Source of the DNA: VRUE01 sp035707825
GTDB lineage: Bacteria > Actinomycetota > Thermoleophilia > Solirubrobacterales > 70-9
DNA: 29,299 nucleotides
Direction of reading: 5' to 3'
NCBI GenBank assembly: GCA_035707825.1
Contig: DASSTR010000075.1
Span: 1-29,299, forward strand
Position numbers and translations under genes: made by a program. Below, piece by piece: positions 8,670 through 19,611 of this stretch. Within the stretch, counting starts at the first letter, position 1. Every line of letters starts with the position of its first letter. Below the pieces are notes generated by a model. The model ran no database searches. It had not been told where the DNA came from and saw only the letters and a list, made by a program, of their open reading frames with translations.

Positions 8670-9302
8670 TCAGCTGGACCCGCTGCGCTTGCGCGGCAGG
8701 GTGCGAAAGACGACGTCCCAGAGCGGCGAGGAGACCCCGTAGCCGTAGCGGTGGTCCTGAAAGTGATGGCGCATGTGCTGCTCGCGCAGCCGTTTGCCGA
8801 GCGCCGACTTGGGGACGAAGTGGTGCACGTAGTAGTGCGTGTAGTCGTAATAGAGATAGCCGGCGATGAAGCCGGCGAAGATCGGATAGGCCTCGGGCTT
8901 CCCAAAGATCAGCGTGAAGGCGAGGAAGAAGAGGATCGCGAGCGGGATCGCCACCGCCGGCGGCATCACCAGGCGCAGCTTGTCGTTGGGATGGTCGTGG
9001 TGGATGCCGTGGATGATGAAGTGCATCCGCCGCCCGAATGCGTTGTCGGGTTCCCAGTGGAAGACCAGCCGGTGCAGCCAGTACTCGGTCAGCGTCCAGA
9101 TCAGCACCCCGGCGAGGGTCAGGAGCAGCAGCTCCCCGACACCGAGGCAGCGATCGGCCCCGAGCCACTCCATGACGACGATCACGGGCACGAAGACGAT
9201 CGCCGGGATCGAGGGGTGCACCCGCGAGAAGAAGTTGAGGAAGTCGCTCTCGAAGAGCTGGGGGGAGGCGGCGAGTTTCTCGCTGCGGCTCTGCGCGTCC
9301 AT
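8670..9302 (-). CDS. Fatty acid hydroxylase (sterol desaturase superfamily, FA2H-like)
   Basis: Integral-membrane di-iron hydroxylase, 210 aa, probably acting on fatty acyl chains of membrane lipids (2-hydroxylation in the best-known relatives). Hydrophobic helices lie at about 30-48, 55-72, 115-133 and 140-155. The histidine clusters are HRLVFH (77-82), HFIIHGIHHDHP (94-105), YDYTHYYVHH (152-161) and QHMRHHFQDH (175-184), the pattern of FA2H/Scs7-type enzymes. ATG 9302 is chosen because TACCAT lies 7 nt upstream and the longer reading adds only low-complexity sequence. The C-terminus (LWDVVFRTLPRKRSGSS) ends close to where relatives end. The truncated desaturase follows immediately, so a former lipid-modification pair is likely. 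Confidence 0.87.
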   Translation of the reverse strand: MDAQSRSEKLAASPQLFESDFLNFFSRVHPSIPAIVFVPVIVVMEWLGADRCLGVGELLLLTLAGVLIWTLTEYWLHRLVFHWEPDNAFGRRMHFIIHGIHHDHPNDKLRLVMPPAVAIPLAILFFLAFTLIFGKPEAYPIFAGFIAGYLYYDYTHYYVHHFVPKSALGKRLREQHMRHHFQDHRYGYGVSSPLWDVVFRTLPRKRSGSS

Positions 9303-9493
9303 CACGGCAATGGTAGCGGCGCCGGCACCGCTGATCCGGCCCGTCGGCGCCGCCCATCTGCCGGTTTTGCAAACCACGGCCCCGCTCGGTTTCCGCAAGA
9401 CGCGGGGAAGATGTGACGTCTCTGTTTCAAAAAGTTGCGCTTTGCGGAAATGGGGCGCACGAAAGCGTCACGACGTTGGCAATATGCCGCGCC

Positions 9494-9682
9494 GTGCCGC
9501 GCAAGCCAAAACCGCCCACCTGCGAGGACTGCTACTTCCGCCAGAACCTCCTCTGCGCGCTCGAGCTCGAAGAGCCCTGCACCACCTTCCGGCCCAACCG
9601 CCCCGAGGGCCTCGTGCCGCCCCGCCAGCCCGTCCTGCTGATGCGGCCGCCGCGCTGGGCCGCCCAATCCACCCCCGCCTGA
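9494..9682 (+). CDS. Small four-cysteine protein, unknown function
   Basis: Predicted 62-aa protein with PPTCEDCYFRQNLLCALE then EEPCTTFRPNRPEG. The four cysteines, C-x2-C-x8-C and a fourth about nine residues later, could bind zinc or an iron-sulfur centre. A basic start and a Pro/Arg-rich tail (LVPPRQPVLLMRPPRW) flank them. GTG 9494 is preferred because a T/A-rich AATATG lies a few nt before it and the longer reading from 9413 looks non-coding. It lies upstream of hsp20. I recognise the pattern as typical of small actinobacterial proteins but cannot assign a function. A longer start at ATG 9413 is possible. Confidence 0.6.
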   Translation: MPRKPKPPTCEDCYFRQNLLCALELEEPCTTFRPNRPEGLVPPRQPVLLMRPPRWAAQSTPA

Positions 9683-9692
9683 CTTCAAGCTA

Positions 9693-9733
9693 CCCGCGCC
9701 ATCCCCGGACGCGAAGCGGAGGAGATGGCGGGG
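9693..9733 (+). terminator. Weak stem-loop between the Cys-rich gene and hsp20
   Basis: CGCCATC (9697-9703) is complementary to GATGGCG (9724-9730), extended by CCC/GGG with one bulged base. It lies 10-50 nt after the small gene's stop and ends about 16 nt before the hsp20 ATG. It is most simply a terminator of the upstream gene. Confidence 0.35.
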
Positions 9734-9749
9734 TGTTTATGTTTTGGGC

Positions 9750-10192
9750 ATGCCGGAGCGCGATGTATTTGCCAATTTCGCCCGCATGAGGCGGGAGATG
9801 GACCAGATGCTGGGCGGCAGCTGGAGCCGCACTACCTACGTCAGCCGGCGCAGCTCCGGTTTCTCGCCCAACGTCGACGTCTACTACTGCGGCGATCCCC
9901 AGCGCGCCGTGGTCAAGGTAGACCTCGCCGGCGTCGACCTCGCCGAGGTCGGGATCGAGGTCAGCGGCCGCCAGCTGGCGATCGTCGGCGAGCGGCCGGT
10001 GCAGGAGATCGAGGGCCGCGTCTACCAGCAGGTCGAGATTCCCTCCGGTCCCTTTCGCCGCATCGTCGAGCTCCAGGTCGACGTCGACGCCGAGCGGGCG
10101 ACCGCCAACTACGAAGACGGCATCCTGAGAATCGACCTGCCGCTGCGCGACCCGAATGAGACCACCCGCCGGGTGCCGATCGGGCGCGGCTG

Positions 10193-10193
<1 letters not shown>
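9750..10193 (+). CDS. Small heat shock protein, Hsp20/alpha-crystallin family
   Basis: ATP-independent cytoplasmic chaperone of 147 aa that holds unfolding proteins. The alpha-crystallin domain spans about residues 40-135: FSPNVDVYYCGDPQRAVVKV, DLAEVGIEVSGRQLAIVGER, and the diagnostic ANYEDGILRIDLPL. The C-terminal tail (RRVPIGRG) is short. ATG 9750 is preferred over TTG 9744 because TATGTT lies 6 nt upstream and no Shine-Dalgarno sequence is seen. Its TGA overlaps the lon ATG by one base, so holdase and ATP-dependent protease are made from one message. That is a logical stress-response pair. Confidence 0.93.
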
Positions 10194-12577
<2,384 letters not shown>

Positions 12578-12620
12578 CCGCATGGAGGCCGCGGGGGCGC
12601 TGCACAGGAGTGGTCCGTCG

Positions 12621-14150
12621 ATGCTCCTCGCCTCTGTGTGGGAGGCGGTCCGCTCACGCTCGCGCACCTTCTGGATCGTCGCCGGGCTGACCACCCTCGC
12701 CGCCGCGCTGCGCTTCGCCACCCTCGGCGTCCAGGCCTACCACCACGACGAGATCGTCACCGCCAACCGCGTCCTGGGCGGGGACTTCTGGCACGCCATG
12801 GACGCCGTCGGCTACAGCGAGTCGGCGCCGCCCCTCTATTACGCCCTCGCCTGGCTCTGGACCCAGGTGACCGGCACCGCGGAGTACGGCCTCCGCTCGC
12901 TCTCGGCGCTGGCGGGCGTGGCCACCGTCCCGGTCGCCTACCTGCTCGGCGCCGAGCTGCGCGATCGCCGCGCCGGCATCGCCGCGGCGGCGATCGTCGC
13001 CGTCAACCCGATGCTGCTCTGGTACTCCCAGGAGGCGCGCGGCTACTCGCTGCTGGTCCTGTTCAGCGCCGTCGCGACCCTCTACTTCATCCGCGCGCTG
13101 GACGGCGGCGCGCGGCGCGACTTCAGAGGCTGGGGGATCGCGTCCGCGCTGGCGCTGGCGACGCACTATTTCGCCTTCTTCCCGATCTTCTTCCAGGGGC
13201 TCTGGCTGCTCTGGCGTCGCGGCCGGGCGGCGCTGGCGGGCCTCTGGATCGCCGCCCTCGCGGGCGTGCTGCTGGCCCCGCTCGTGATTCACCAGGCCTC
13301 CTACGGCCACGCCGAGTGGATCGGGGGCCGCACGCTCGGCCACCGGCTCTGGGAGACCGGCGCCACCTTCGCCGTCGGTGAGATCGGCGACATCATCGCC
13401 CGGCCGGAGCGGCCGCTGCTCGCGCTCGCGCCACTGATCCTGATGGGCGCCGCGCTACTGCTGCCTTTTGTGCGGCGAGGGGACTCGTCCTGCGCGCAGC
13501 CGGACGCGGCTCGGACCCGGCGTGGAGTGCTCCGCATGCTGGCGATCGTCGCCGCCGCGGTGGCGATGCCGCTGGCGATCGCTGTGGCCGCCCCCAGCAA
13601 GGACTTCGTGCTGGCGCGCAACCTGCTGCCGGCGCTGGTTCCGCTTCTGGCCGCGGTCGGAGTCGCCGTCTCAATGCCCAGTGCGCGCCGGCTCGGCGCG
13701 ACGATCGGCGGCGTCCTGGTCGCCTACTCGCTCGGCTTCTGCATCTGGGCGAGCGTGTCCCCGGGCCTGCAGCGGCCCGACTGGGACGCGGTTGCCGGGC
13801 GGCTCGGGGAAGCCACCGCGCCGCGGGCGATGGTCACCTGGACCCTGGGGGAGGCATCGCTTCGCTACTACCTCCCGCACGGCGCCTACCAGGCCTTCGC
13901 CTCGGAAGGCTTCCAGTGGCTCGTCCACGAAATCGATTTCGTCTCGGACGGTCCGGCGCCGCCCGTTCCGAGCTCGCTGATCGACCCCCGCTTCCGTCAG
14001 GTCGGCTACGAAAAGGTCGGCCGCCTCTACGTGAGGCGCTACGCGGTGCCGGGTCCCGAACTGGCGCCGCTGCGGCTGGGCCTCGTCCGCCAGGCGGACT
14101 TGAAGTTCCACTCCAATGGCGTGCTCCTCGACGGCATCGGCCCGCCCTGA
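12621..14150 (+). CDS. Polytopic membrane glycosyltransferase, GT39/ArnT-PMT-like
   Basis: Integral-membrane protein of 509 aa with about ten hydrophobic segments. It resembles family 39 / RgtA-like glycosyltransferases, which move sugars from polyprenyl-phosphate donors to proteins or lipids on the outer face of the membrane. Visible signatures are the N-terminal loop AYHHDEIVTANR with the acidic catalytic-type DE, the ESAPPLYYALAWLW region, and NPMLLWYSQEARGYSLLVLF. A soluble tail follows the last membrane helix. The start is ATG 12621, with AGGAG 10 nt upstream. An ATG at 12582, 4 nt after the lon stop, would add 13 residues. The acceptor is unknown. Confidence 0.85.
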   Translation: MLLASVWEAVRSRSRTFWIVAGLTTLAAALRFATLGVQAYHHDEIVTANRVLGGDFWHAMDAVGYSESAPPLYYALAWLWTQVTGTAEYGLRSLSALAGVATVPVAYLLGAELRDRRAGIAAAAIVAVNPMLLWYSQEARGYSLLVLFSAVATLYFIRALDGGARRDFRGWGIASALALATHYFAFFPIFFQGLWLLWRRGRAALAGLWIAALAGVLLAPLVIHQASYGHAEWIGGRTLGHRLWETGATFAVGEIGDIIARPERPLLALAPLILMGAALLLPFVRRGDSSCAQPDAARTRRGVLRMLAIVAAAVAMPLAIAVAAPSKDFVLARNLLPALVPLLAAVGVAVSMPSARRLGATIGGVLVAYSLGFCIWASVSPGLQRPDWDAVAGRLGEATAPRAMVTWTLGEASLRYYLPHGAYQAFASEGFQWLVHEIDFVSDGPAPPVPSSLIDPRFRQVGYEKVGRLYVRRYAVPGPELAPLRLGLVRQADLKFHSNGVLLDGIGPP

Positions 14151-14226
14151 GTTCTGAGAAACCGCTATCGGGGTATCCTCATCGCACAGCTTCGGCACCG
14201 AAGGATCACCGAATCGAGGAGAGGGA

Positions 14227-14664
14227 ATGGCCAAGACAAAGGCAACTCAGACCGCCGACCGTGCAGCCGACCTCTACGCGGCCGCGCGCGAGAACCCCTA
14301 CGTGCAGCGTTTGATCGAAGACGACGAGCTGCGCGACAGCCTTCGCAACGCCGCGGAAGCAGCGCGGGGCGCCTACAGCCGCGCGACCGGCAACGGCAAG
14401 GGCGCGGTCAAGGCCGTGACCAGCGACCGCAAGGTCCAGAAGGACCTGCGCACCGCCGCCGAGAGCCTGCGCGAGGCCTCCGAGCAGCTGCGGGCGCCGC
14501 GGAAGCGCAAGAGCCGGCTCGGCCGGTTGATCCTCTTCGCGATCGTCGCAGCGGGGGTCGCGCTGGTGCTGAGCGAGGACGCCCGCAAGACGGTCCTCGA
14601 CGCTCTCTTCGGCGCCGAAGAGGAGTTCGAGTACACCAGCACCACCAGCATCAACGGCTCCTAG
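14227..14664 (+). CDS. Small single-pass membrane protein, YtxH-like in layout, unknown function
   Basis: A 145-aa protein. Residues 1-90 are a helical, charged Ala/Arg/Glu region (ARENPYVQRLIEDDELRDSL, then KDLRTAAESLREASEQLR). A basic stop-transfer run PRKRKSRLGR (91-100) precedes one transmembrane helix LILFAIVAAGVALVL (101-115). A short acidic/Ser-Thr tail ends the protein. GAGGAGAGGG directly precedes ATG 14227, a strong ribosome binding site. A TATCCT -10-like element lies about 48 nt upstream. No catalytic motif is present. A structural or stress-related envelope role is possible, but I cannot assign one. Confidence 0.8.
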   Translation: MAKTKATQTADRAADLYAAARENPYVQRLIEDDELRDSLRNAAEAARGAYSRATGNGKGAVKAVTSDRKVQKDLRTAAESLREASEQLRAPRKRKSRLGRLILFAIVAAGVALVLSEDARKTVLDALFGAEEEFEYTSTTSINGS

Positions 14665-14722
14665 CCTCGGCCGGGGCGGCCTCTCAGCGGACGCCGCCCG
14701 GCCCTCTCCATAGACTGAGGCC

Positions 14723-15331
14723 ATGGAGGCAGCGGCAAAAGAGCGCGAGCTGAACGGCGACAAGGCCCAGCGCATCGTCGATGCGATGCGCGACAGCGTC
14801 GCGCATCGCGGCGCCGCGGGCTCGACTTTCGAGCAGGTCGCCCGCGAGGCGGGCGTCAGCCGGGGGCTCCTGCACTACTACTTCGGGACCAAGGAGCGGC
14901 TGCTGGTCGAGGTCGTCCGCCGTGACAGCGAGATCCGCGTCGCGCTGCTCGACGAACGGCTCGCCAAGGCGGAGAGCGTCGATGACGTCCTCAACGTCCT
15001 CCTCGCCAGCCTCACCGACATGATCGAGAACGAGCCGGCCTTCTTCCTGCTCCTCTACGAGCTCTTCAGCGCCAGCCGCCGCAATCCGGACATCCGCCTC
15101 GAGCTCGGCCAGCTCTTCGAGCGCACTCGCTCCCACGTCGCCGAGGTGCTGCGCGCCAAGGAGCGCGAGGGTGTCCTCAACCTCCGCCACGACGCCGACG
15201 CGATCGTCTCCTACCTGTTCGCGGTCGCCGACGGCTTCGCGCTGCAGGCGCTCTCGGACCCCGAGCGCGACACCGGCGCCGCCCTGGCGGCCGGCGCCGC
15301 CTCGGCGCGCTACCTGCTGGTCAGCGAGTAG
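14723..15331 (+). CDS. TetR-family transcriptional regulator
   Basis: A 202-aa ligand-responsive repressor. The N-terminal TetR helix-turn-helix lies at about residues 13-62 (GSTFEQVAREAGVSRGLLHY, then YFGTKERLLVEVV). The remaining all-helical domain would hold the effector pocket and dimer interface. ATG 14723 has TAGACT 6 nt upstream and no Shine-Dalgarno sequence, so a leaderless message is likely. It sits 97 nt upstream of, and co-directional with, an MMPL exporter whose start codon abuts a palindrome, the usual arrangement for a TetR protein controlling a transporter. A near-copy of that palindrome precedes the R2lox-like gene at 21193. Confidence 0.95.
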   Translation: MEAAAKERELNGDKAQRIVDAMRDSVAHRGAAGSTFEQVAREAGVSRGLLHYYFGTKERLLVEVVRRDSEIRVALLDERLAKAESVDDVLNVLLASLTDMIENEPAFFLLLYELFSASRRNPDIRLELGQLFERTRSHVAEVLRAKEREGVLNLRHDADAIVSYLFAVADGFALQALSDPERDTGAALAAGAASARYLLVSE

Positions 15332-15373
15332 CGGTCCCCCACTAGCGCGCAGAGCTGTCGACCTGAGCTCAGC

Positions 15374-15387
15374 GTGAGGCTCCTCAC
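15374..15387. promoter_or_regulatory. Short palindrome GTGAGGCTCCTCAC in the tetR-mmpL gap
   Basis: Perfect 6-bp arms around CT, about 42 nt before the MMPL start. It is either a second operator or a small hairpin. Confidence 0.3.
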
Positions 15388-15411
15388 AGACGCGCCCGTG
15401 CCGGTCGTGAA

Positions 15412-15430
15412 GGCTGGCTAACCAGCCAAT
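15412..15430. promoter_or_regulatory. Candidate TetR operator at the MMPL start codon
   Basis: GGCTGG-CTAA-CCAGCC (15412-15427) is a perfect 6-bp-arm palindrome ending one base before the MMPL ATG. CTGGCTAACCAGCCAAT (15414-15430) matches 14 of 17 bases of the site at 21244-21260. A bound repressor would block transcription start or ribosome access. Assignment to the adjacent TetR is inference. Confidence 0.5.
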
Positions 15431-17630
15431 GCGCTCCCTGACGACTCGACTGGCCGGCTTTCTAGGACGACGCCGACGTTACGTTCTCGGCGTCTGGATC
15501 GCCGTCGTGCTCCTCGCGCTTCCCTTTGCCTCCCGGCAGACCGAACACCTGACCGGAGGCGGCTTCGACGTGCCCGGCAGCCAGTCCAAAGCCGTCAGCG
15601 AGGCACTCGAAGGCGAATTCTCCAGCAACGCCGACGGCATCGTCGTGCTGTTGAAGGCCGACCCCGGCGCCGGCCCGGCCGCCCAGGCCGCGGCAATAGA
15701 GCGGGTGCGGCAGGCCGTCGACGGAATCGAAGAAGTCACCCTGCCGCCGGCCGCCGCGCGCCATGCCCAGGTGGCGCTGCGGCGCGAAGGGGCCGCGCTC
15801 CTGCCTCTGCGCAGCGAACGCTCCCCCGACGAACTGGTCGACTCGGCGGTCGATCTTCGCGACACGCTCGATCCGGGCAGCGCCGTCAACGGCGTCACCG
15901 TCTACCTGGCGGGCCAGCCGACGATCTGGGCGGGGATGCAGGAGCTCTCGAAGAAGGACCTCTCCCAAGCCGAGGCGAGCGGTTTTCCGATCGTCGCCCT
16001 GATCCTGCTGGTCGTCTTCGGCTCGCTGGCCGCCGCTGTTCTGCCCCTCACCCTCGGCTTCGTCAGCGTGATCGTCACCGGGGCGCTGATCTACTTCCTC
16101 TCCCTGAGCATGTCGACCTCTGTCTTCGTGACCAACATGGCCTCGATGATCGGGATCGGCGTGGCGATCGACTACTCGCTCTTCATCCTCGCCCGCTATC
16201 GCGAGGAGCGGGCCGCGGGCCGCGACCCGGACGCTGCCCGCGCCGAGGCGCTCTCGACCTCGGGCCTCGCCGTCACCTTCTCCGGCCTCGCCGTGATCGT
16301 CTCCCTGGCCGGCCTCTGGATGGTCGACAACCAGGCGCTGCGCTCGATGGCGCTGGGGGCGATGACCGTGGTCGCCGTCTCGATCCTCACCGCGACGACC
16401 CTGCTGCCCGTCCTGATCGCCATGCTCGGCGACCGGGTGATGCCGGGCGGCATCGTCGCCAAGGTGCTCGGCTTCCTTCCCCACCGGGCCAAGCGGCCGG
16501 ACCGCGAGGCCTTCTGGGTGCGCTGGAGCACCAGGGTCATGGCCCGTCCCTGGGTTTCCGTGCTCAGCGTCTCCGGGGTCCTGCTCTTCCTCGCCATTCC
16601 GCTGCTCTCGATCGAGACCGGCACTGACGCGCTCGGCCAGTTCCCCAAGGACAGCGATGTGCGGGTGGGCACCGAACTCGTCTCGCAGCGGGTCGGCGGC
16701 GCGACCGACTCGGTCCAGATCGTCGCCGATTTCGAGACGACCGAGACGCCGTCCTTTGCCGATCGCCGCGCCGTGCTGGGCTTCGTCGAAACGCTTAAAG
16801 CCGACCCCGCGATCAGCTTCGTCGAGCCGCCCATCTACTCGGACGGCACCGTCCTGATCAAGGCGACGCCCAACGCCCCGAGCGAGTCGGATGCCGCCCG
16901 GGCCCTGGTCGATCGCCTGCGGACCTCGACCGTCCCGGCGAGCGAACTGGCCCACGTCGCCATCGTCGACGTCGGAGGCGAAACGGCGCGCACCGTCGAC
17001 GCCCGCAACCAGATCAGCGGCTCGATGTGGAAGATCGTCGCCTTCGTGCTGGCGCTCAGCTTCCTCGTCCTGATGGTGATGCTGCGCTCGCTGCTGCTGC
17101 CGCTGAAGGCGGTGCTGATGAACCTGCTCTCGATCGGGGCCGCGTTCGGCGTCCTCGTCGCGGTCTTCCAGTGGGGCTGGTTGGACAGCATGCTCGGCTT
17201 CGAAAGCCAGGGCGCCCTGGACACGATCAACGTGCCGCTGATCTTCGCGATCGTCTTCGGCCTCTCGATGGACTACGAGGTCTTCCTGATGTCGCGCATC
17301 CGCGAGCGCTACATGGAGCATGGCGACAACGAGCGCGCCGTGGCCGAGGGCCTTTCCACCAGCGCCCGCACGATCTCCTCGGCGGCGCTGATCATGAGCG
17401 CCGTCTTCGGCGTCTTCATCCTCACCGGCGTTCCCTCGATCAAGGAGCTCGGATTGGGCTGCGCCGTCGCGATCGCCCTCGACGCGACGCTCGTGCGCCT
17501 GATCCTCGTCCCGGCGGCGATGAAGCTGCTTGGGGACTGGAACTGGTGGTTCCCGTCCTGGCTGGATCGCGCCCTGCCCGACTTCTCCTTCGAGAGCGGC
17601 GTCACCGAGCCCGAGCCCGTCGAGGCTTAG
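15429..17630 (+). CDS. MMPL/RND-family membrane exporter
   Basis: Proton-driven RND-type transporter of 733 aa, the usual size for actinobacterial MMPL proteins, which export lipids and hydrophobic compounds. It has two repeats, each with an external loop domain after TM1 or TM7 followed by a helix bundle. The proton-relay type motifs are IGVAIDYSLFILARYREE (D248) and FGLSMDYEVFLMSRIRERY (D615), as in MmpL3-like proteins. ATG 15429 directly follows a palindrome that is a candidate TetR site. The preceding tetR gene and the lipid genes nearby suggest export of a lipid or a toxic amphiphile; the cargo is unknown. Confidence 0.95.
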   Translation: MRSLTTRLAGFLGRRRRYVLGVWIAVVLLALPFASRQTEHLTGGGFDVPGSQSKAVSEALEGEFSSNADGIVVLLKADPGAGPAAQAAAIERVRQAVDGIEEVTLPPAAARHAQVALRREGAALLPLRSERSPDELVDSAVDLRDTLDPGSAVNGVTVYLAGQPTIWAGMQELSKKDLSQAEASGFPIVALILLVVFGSLAAAVLPLTLGFVSVIVTGALIYFLSLSMSTSVFVTNMASMIGIGVAIDYSLFILARYREERAAGRDPDAARAEALSTSGLAVTFSGLAVIVSLAGLWMVDNQALRSMALGAMTVVAVSILTATTLLPVLIAMLGDRVMPGGIVAKVLGFLPHRAKRPDREAFWVRWSTRVMARPWVSVLSVSGVLLFLAIPLLSIETGTDALGQFPKDSDVRVGTELVSQRVGGATDSVQIVADFETTETPSFADRRAVLGFVETLKADPAISFVEPPIYSDGTVLIKATPNAPSESDAARALVDRLRTSTVPASELAHVAIVDVGGETARTVDARNQISGSMWKIVAFVLALSFLVLMVMLRSLLLPLKAVLMNLLSIGAAFGVLVAVFQWGWLDSMLGFESQGALDTINVPLIFAIVFGLSMDYEVFLMSRIRERYMEHGDNERAVAEGLSTSARTISSAALIMSAVFGVFILTGVPSIKELGLGCAVAIALDATLVRLILVPAAMKLLGDWNWWFPSWLDRALPDFSFESGVTEPEPVEA

Positions 17631-17708
17631 GCTCTCCGCGTCCCGTCCCGCCGAGGCCTGAGCGCCGGCCGCCGGTCGCACCGCGCCCCAGCCCGTAGGA
17701 TCCCCGCC

Positions 17709-19142
17709 GTGGGAGAGCAGACGCAAACCGCCGTCGACGAGTCACTCGCTTTTGCGGATGCGAGCAGCCAGGCGCAGATGATCCGCGCCGGCGAGGTCTC
17801 TCCGAGCGAGCTGGTGCGGATGTATCTGCAGCGGATCGAGCGCATCGACCCCCAGCTGAACTCCTTCCGCGTCGTCTTCGCCGAACGGGCGCTGCTCGAG
17901 GCCGAGCAGGCCGAGGCGCGGCTCAAGGGAGGGGACGAGAGGCCGCTGCTGGGTGTGCCGGTGGCGGTGAAGGACTGCGTCAACGTGGCCGGGGACGTGA
18001 CCACCTTCGGCAGCGACGGCTTCAGCGATCCGGCTCCCTCCGATTCGGAGATCGTCAGGCGGCTGCGTGAGGCGGGGGCGATCGTGATCGGCAAGACGCT
18101 GCTGCCCGAGCTGGCGATCTGCGGCTTCAGCGAGTCGGCCACCTGGGGCGTCACCCGCAATCCCTGGGACCCCCAGCGTAGCCCCGGGGGCTCCAGCGGC
18201 GGTAGCGCCGCGGCCGTGGCCGCCGGGCTGGCGCCGATCGCGCTGGCCACGGACGGCGCCGGCTCGATTCGCATTCCGGCCGCCTCGTGCGGTCTCTTCG
18301 GCCTTAAACCGCAGCGGGGCAGAGTTTCGCTGGCCCCCGACCTGCAGCACTGGAACGGGCTCTCCGCCTACAACTGCATCAGCCGCTCGGTGCGCGACAC
18401 CGCGCTCTGGCTGGACGTCGTCAGCGGCGGCTCGCAGGAGCCGGGCGCGCCGCCCCCTCCCGAGCGCTCATTCGTCGAGTCTGCTCAAACACCGCCCGGC
18501 AAGCTCCGCGTCGCCTGGTCGACGGCAGCACCGCGAGCGGTTGCCCCGCCGACGGTCTCAGACGTGGTCAAGGGCGCGGTCGCCGAGACGGCAGACGTGC
18601 TGCGCTCGCTCGACCACGACGTTGAGCAGCGTGATCCCAACTGGGGCGGCATCGGCAACAACATCGCCCCCCGCTACCTGCGCGGCGCGGCCGAAGACGT
18701 CGCCCGGGTCCCGCACCCCGAGCGCCTCGAACGGCGCACCCGGGGGTTCGGCCTCCTCGGCCGCCTGATCCCGGAGCCTCTCTTCCAGCGAGCGCTGCAC
18801 GAGGGCTTGAAGGCCGACGCGGCCCGCGTCAATGCGATCTTCGACACCCACGACGTGCTGATGACGCCCGTGATGGGCGGCACGGCGCTGCCGGTGCGGC
18901 GTTGGGAGGGGCGGAGCGCCCTGCGCACGGCGCTCGGGATGGGCCGCTTCTATCCCTACTGCGTGCCCTGGAACCACCTCGGCAACCCGGCGATGTCGGT
19001 GCCGGCCGGCTTCGCCTCCGACGGGATGCCGCTCGCGGTCCAGATCATCGGCCGCCCCGGCGACGAGGCGACACTGCTCTCGCTCGCCGCCCAGCTCGAG
19101 GCCGAGCGCCCCTGGGCGGACGCCCGCCCACCAATCTCCTAG
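17709..19142 (+). CDS. Amidase-signature family amidohydrolase
   Basis: A 477-aa hydrolase of the amidase-signature family (EC 3.5.1.-) with the complete Ser-cisSer-Lys triad: K88 in GVPVAVKDCVN, S162 in SPGGSSGGSAAAVA and nucleophile S186 in TDGAGSIRIPAASCG. Spacings match fatty acid amide hydrolase and peptide amidase. It is not part of a gatCAB cluster, so it is unlikely to be GatA; the substrate is probably a small or fatty amide. GTG 17709 has TAGGAT 6 nt before it and no ribosome binding site, consistent with leaderless translation. It follows the MMPL exporter by 78 nt. Confidence 0.92.
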   Translation: MGEQTQTAVDESLAFADASSQAQMIRAGEVSPSELVRMYLQRIERIDPQLNSFRVVFAERALLEAEQAEARLKGGDERPLLGVPVAVKDCVNVAGDVTTFGSDGFSDPAPSDSEIVRRLREAGAIVIGKTLLPELAICGFSESATWGVTRNPWDPQRSPGGSSGGSAAAVAAGLAPIALATDGAGSIRIPAASCGLFGLKPQRGRVSLAPDLQHWNGLSAYNCISRSVRDTALWLDVVSGGSQEPGAPPPPERSFVESAQTPPGKLRVAWSTAAPRAVAPPTVSDVVKGAVAETADVLRSLDHDVEQRDPNWGGIGNNIAPRYLRGAAEDVARVPHPERLERRTRGFGLLGRLIPEPLFQRALHEGLKADAARVNAIFDTHDVLMTPVMGGTALPVRRWEGRSALRTALGMGRFYPYCVPWNHLGNPAMSVPAGFASDGMPLAVQIIGRPGDEATLLSLAAQLEAERPWADARPPIS

Positions 19143-19245
19143 CCGGCTCGCCATCGGCCTTAAATCATCGCCGGCCTTTGGGGTGTCGCCGATTCCTTCC
19201 CTAGGATCGCGGGAACGGTCTATCGCGACGGGAAGAGGAGGCACT

Positions 19246-19611
19246 GTGGCTGAGGAGCAGGTTCCCGCGGGCTGGTATCCTTACGAGGAAGAGGGAGAAC
19301 GGTATTGGGACGGAGACCAATGGACCGACGAGAGTCGTCCTACGGAGTCGTCAGACGGACCACAGCCGGTCGCCACCAGTGAGGGCCCGCAGCCAGTTGA
19401 GGAAGGCGGCGCGGGAATCGAGTACAAGGTCCTCACTCAGAAGGACCGCTTCTTTGGGGGAAAGTTCGATCCCCAGAGATTGGAGAGTGCGCTAAATGCT
19501 TATGCCGCCGAGAGGTGGGCAGTCATCGGCATCGCCACTGCTGACATCCACTCCTGGGGAGGCGCACGCCAAGAGCTTGTCGTCGTGATGTCGAGATCTC
19601 ATGACGCATGA
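19246..19611 (+). CDS. DUF2510-DUF4177 small protein
   Basis: A 121-aa protein. The N-terminal DUF2510 motif is PAGWYPYEEEGERYWDGDQW (about residues 7-26), a short actinobacterial module often found at the start of membrane or secreted proteins. An acidic Pro/Ser/Glu linker follows, then a DUF4177-like domain (IEYKVLTQKDRFFGGKFDPQ, LNAYAAERWAVIGIATADI, ELVVVMSRS). GTG 19246 is chosen because GGAGG lies about 6 nt upstream. A TAGGAT -10-like element is at 19203-19208. No enzymatic residues are apparent. The gene and its partner are more AT-rich than their neighbours, which may reflect horizontal acquisition. Confidence 0.85.
   Translation: MAEEQVPAGWYPYEEEGERYWDGDQWTDESRPTESSDGPQPVATSEGPQPVEEGGAGIEYKVLTQKDRFFGGKFDPQRLESALNAYAAERWAVIGIATADIHSWGGARQELVVVMSRSHDA

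Noticed and set aside
9390..9450. TTTCCGCAA ... TTGCGGAAA inverted repeat, considered as a regulatory dyad upstream of the small Cys protein
   Set aside because: Only 9 bp arms with a 43-nt spacer and no link to a known operator; could easily be chance.
14190..14203. CTTCGG-CA-CCGAAG mini-hairpin before the 14227 gene
   Set aside because: A 2-nt loop and short stem make it weak; it lies in the leader and has no support as a terminator or riboswitch.
15462..17726. A 754-codon open frame on the minus strand
   Set aside because: Antisense shadow of the MMPL gene, rich in His/Asp/Arg/Gly as expected from GC-rich codon complement, with no recognisable domain.
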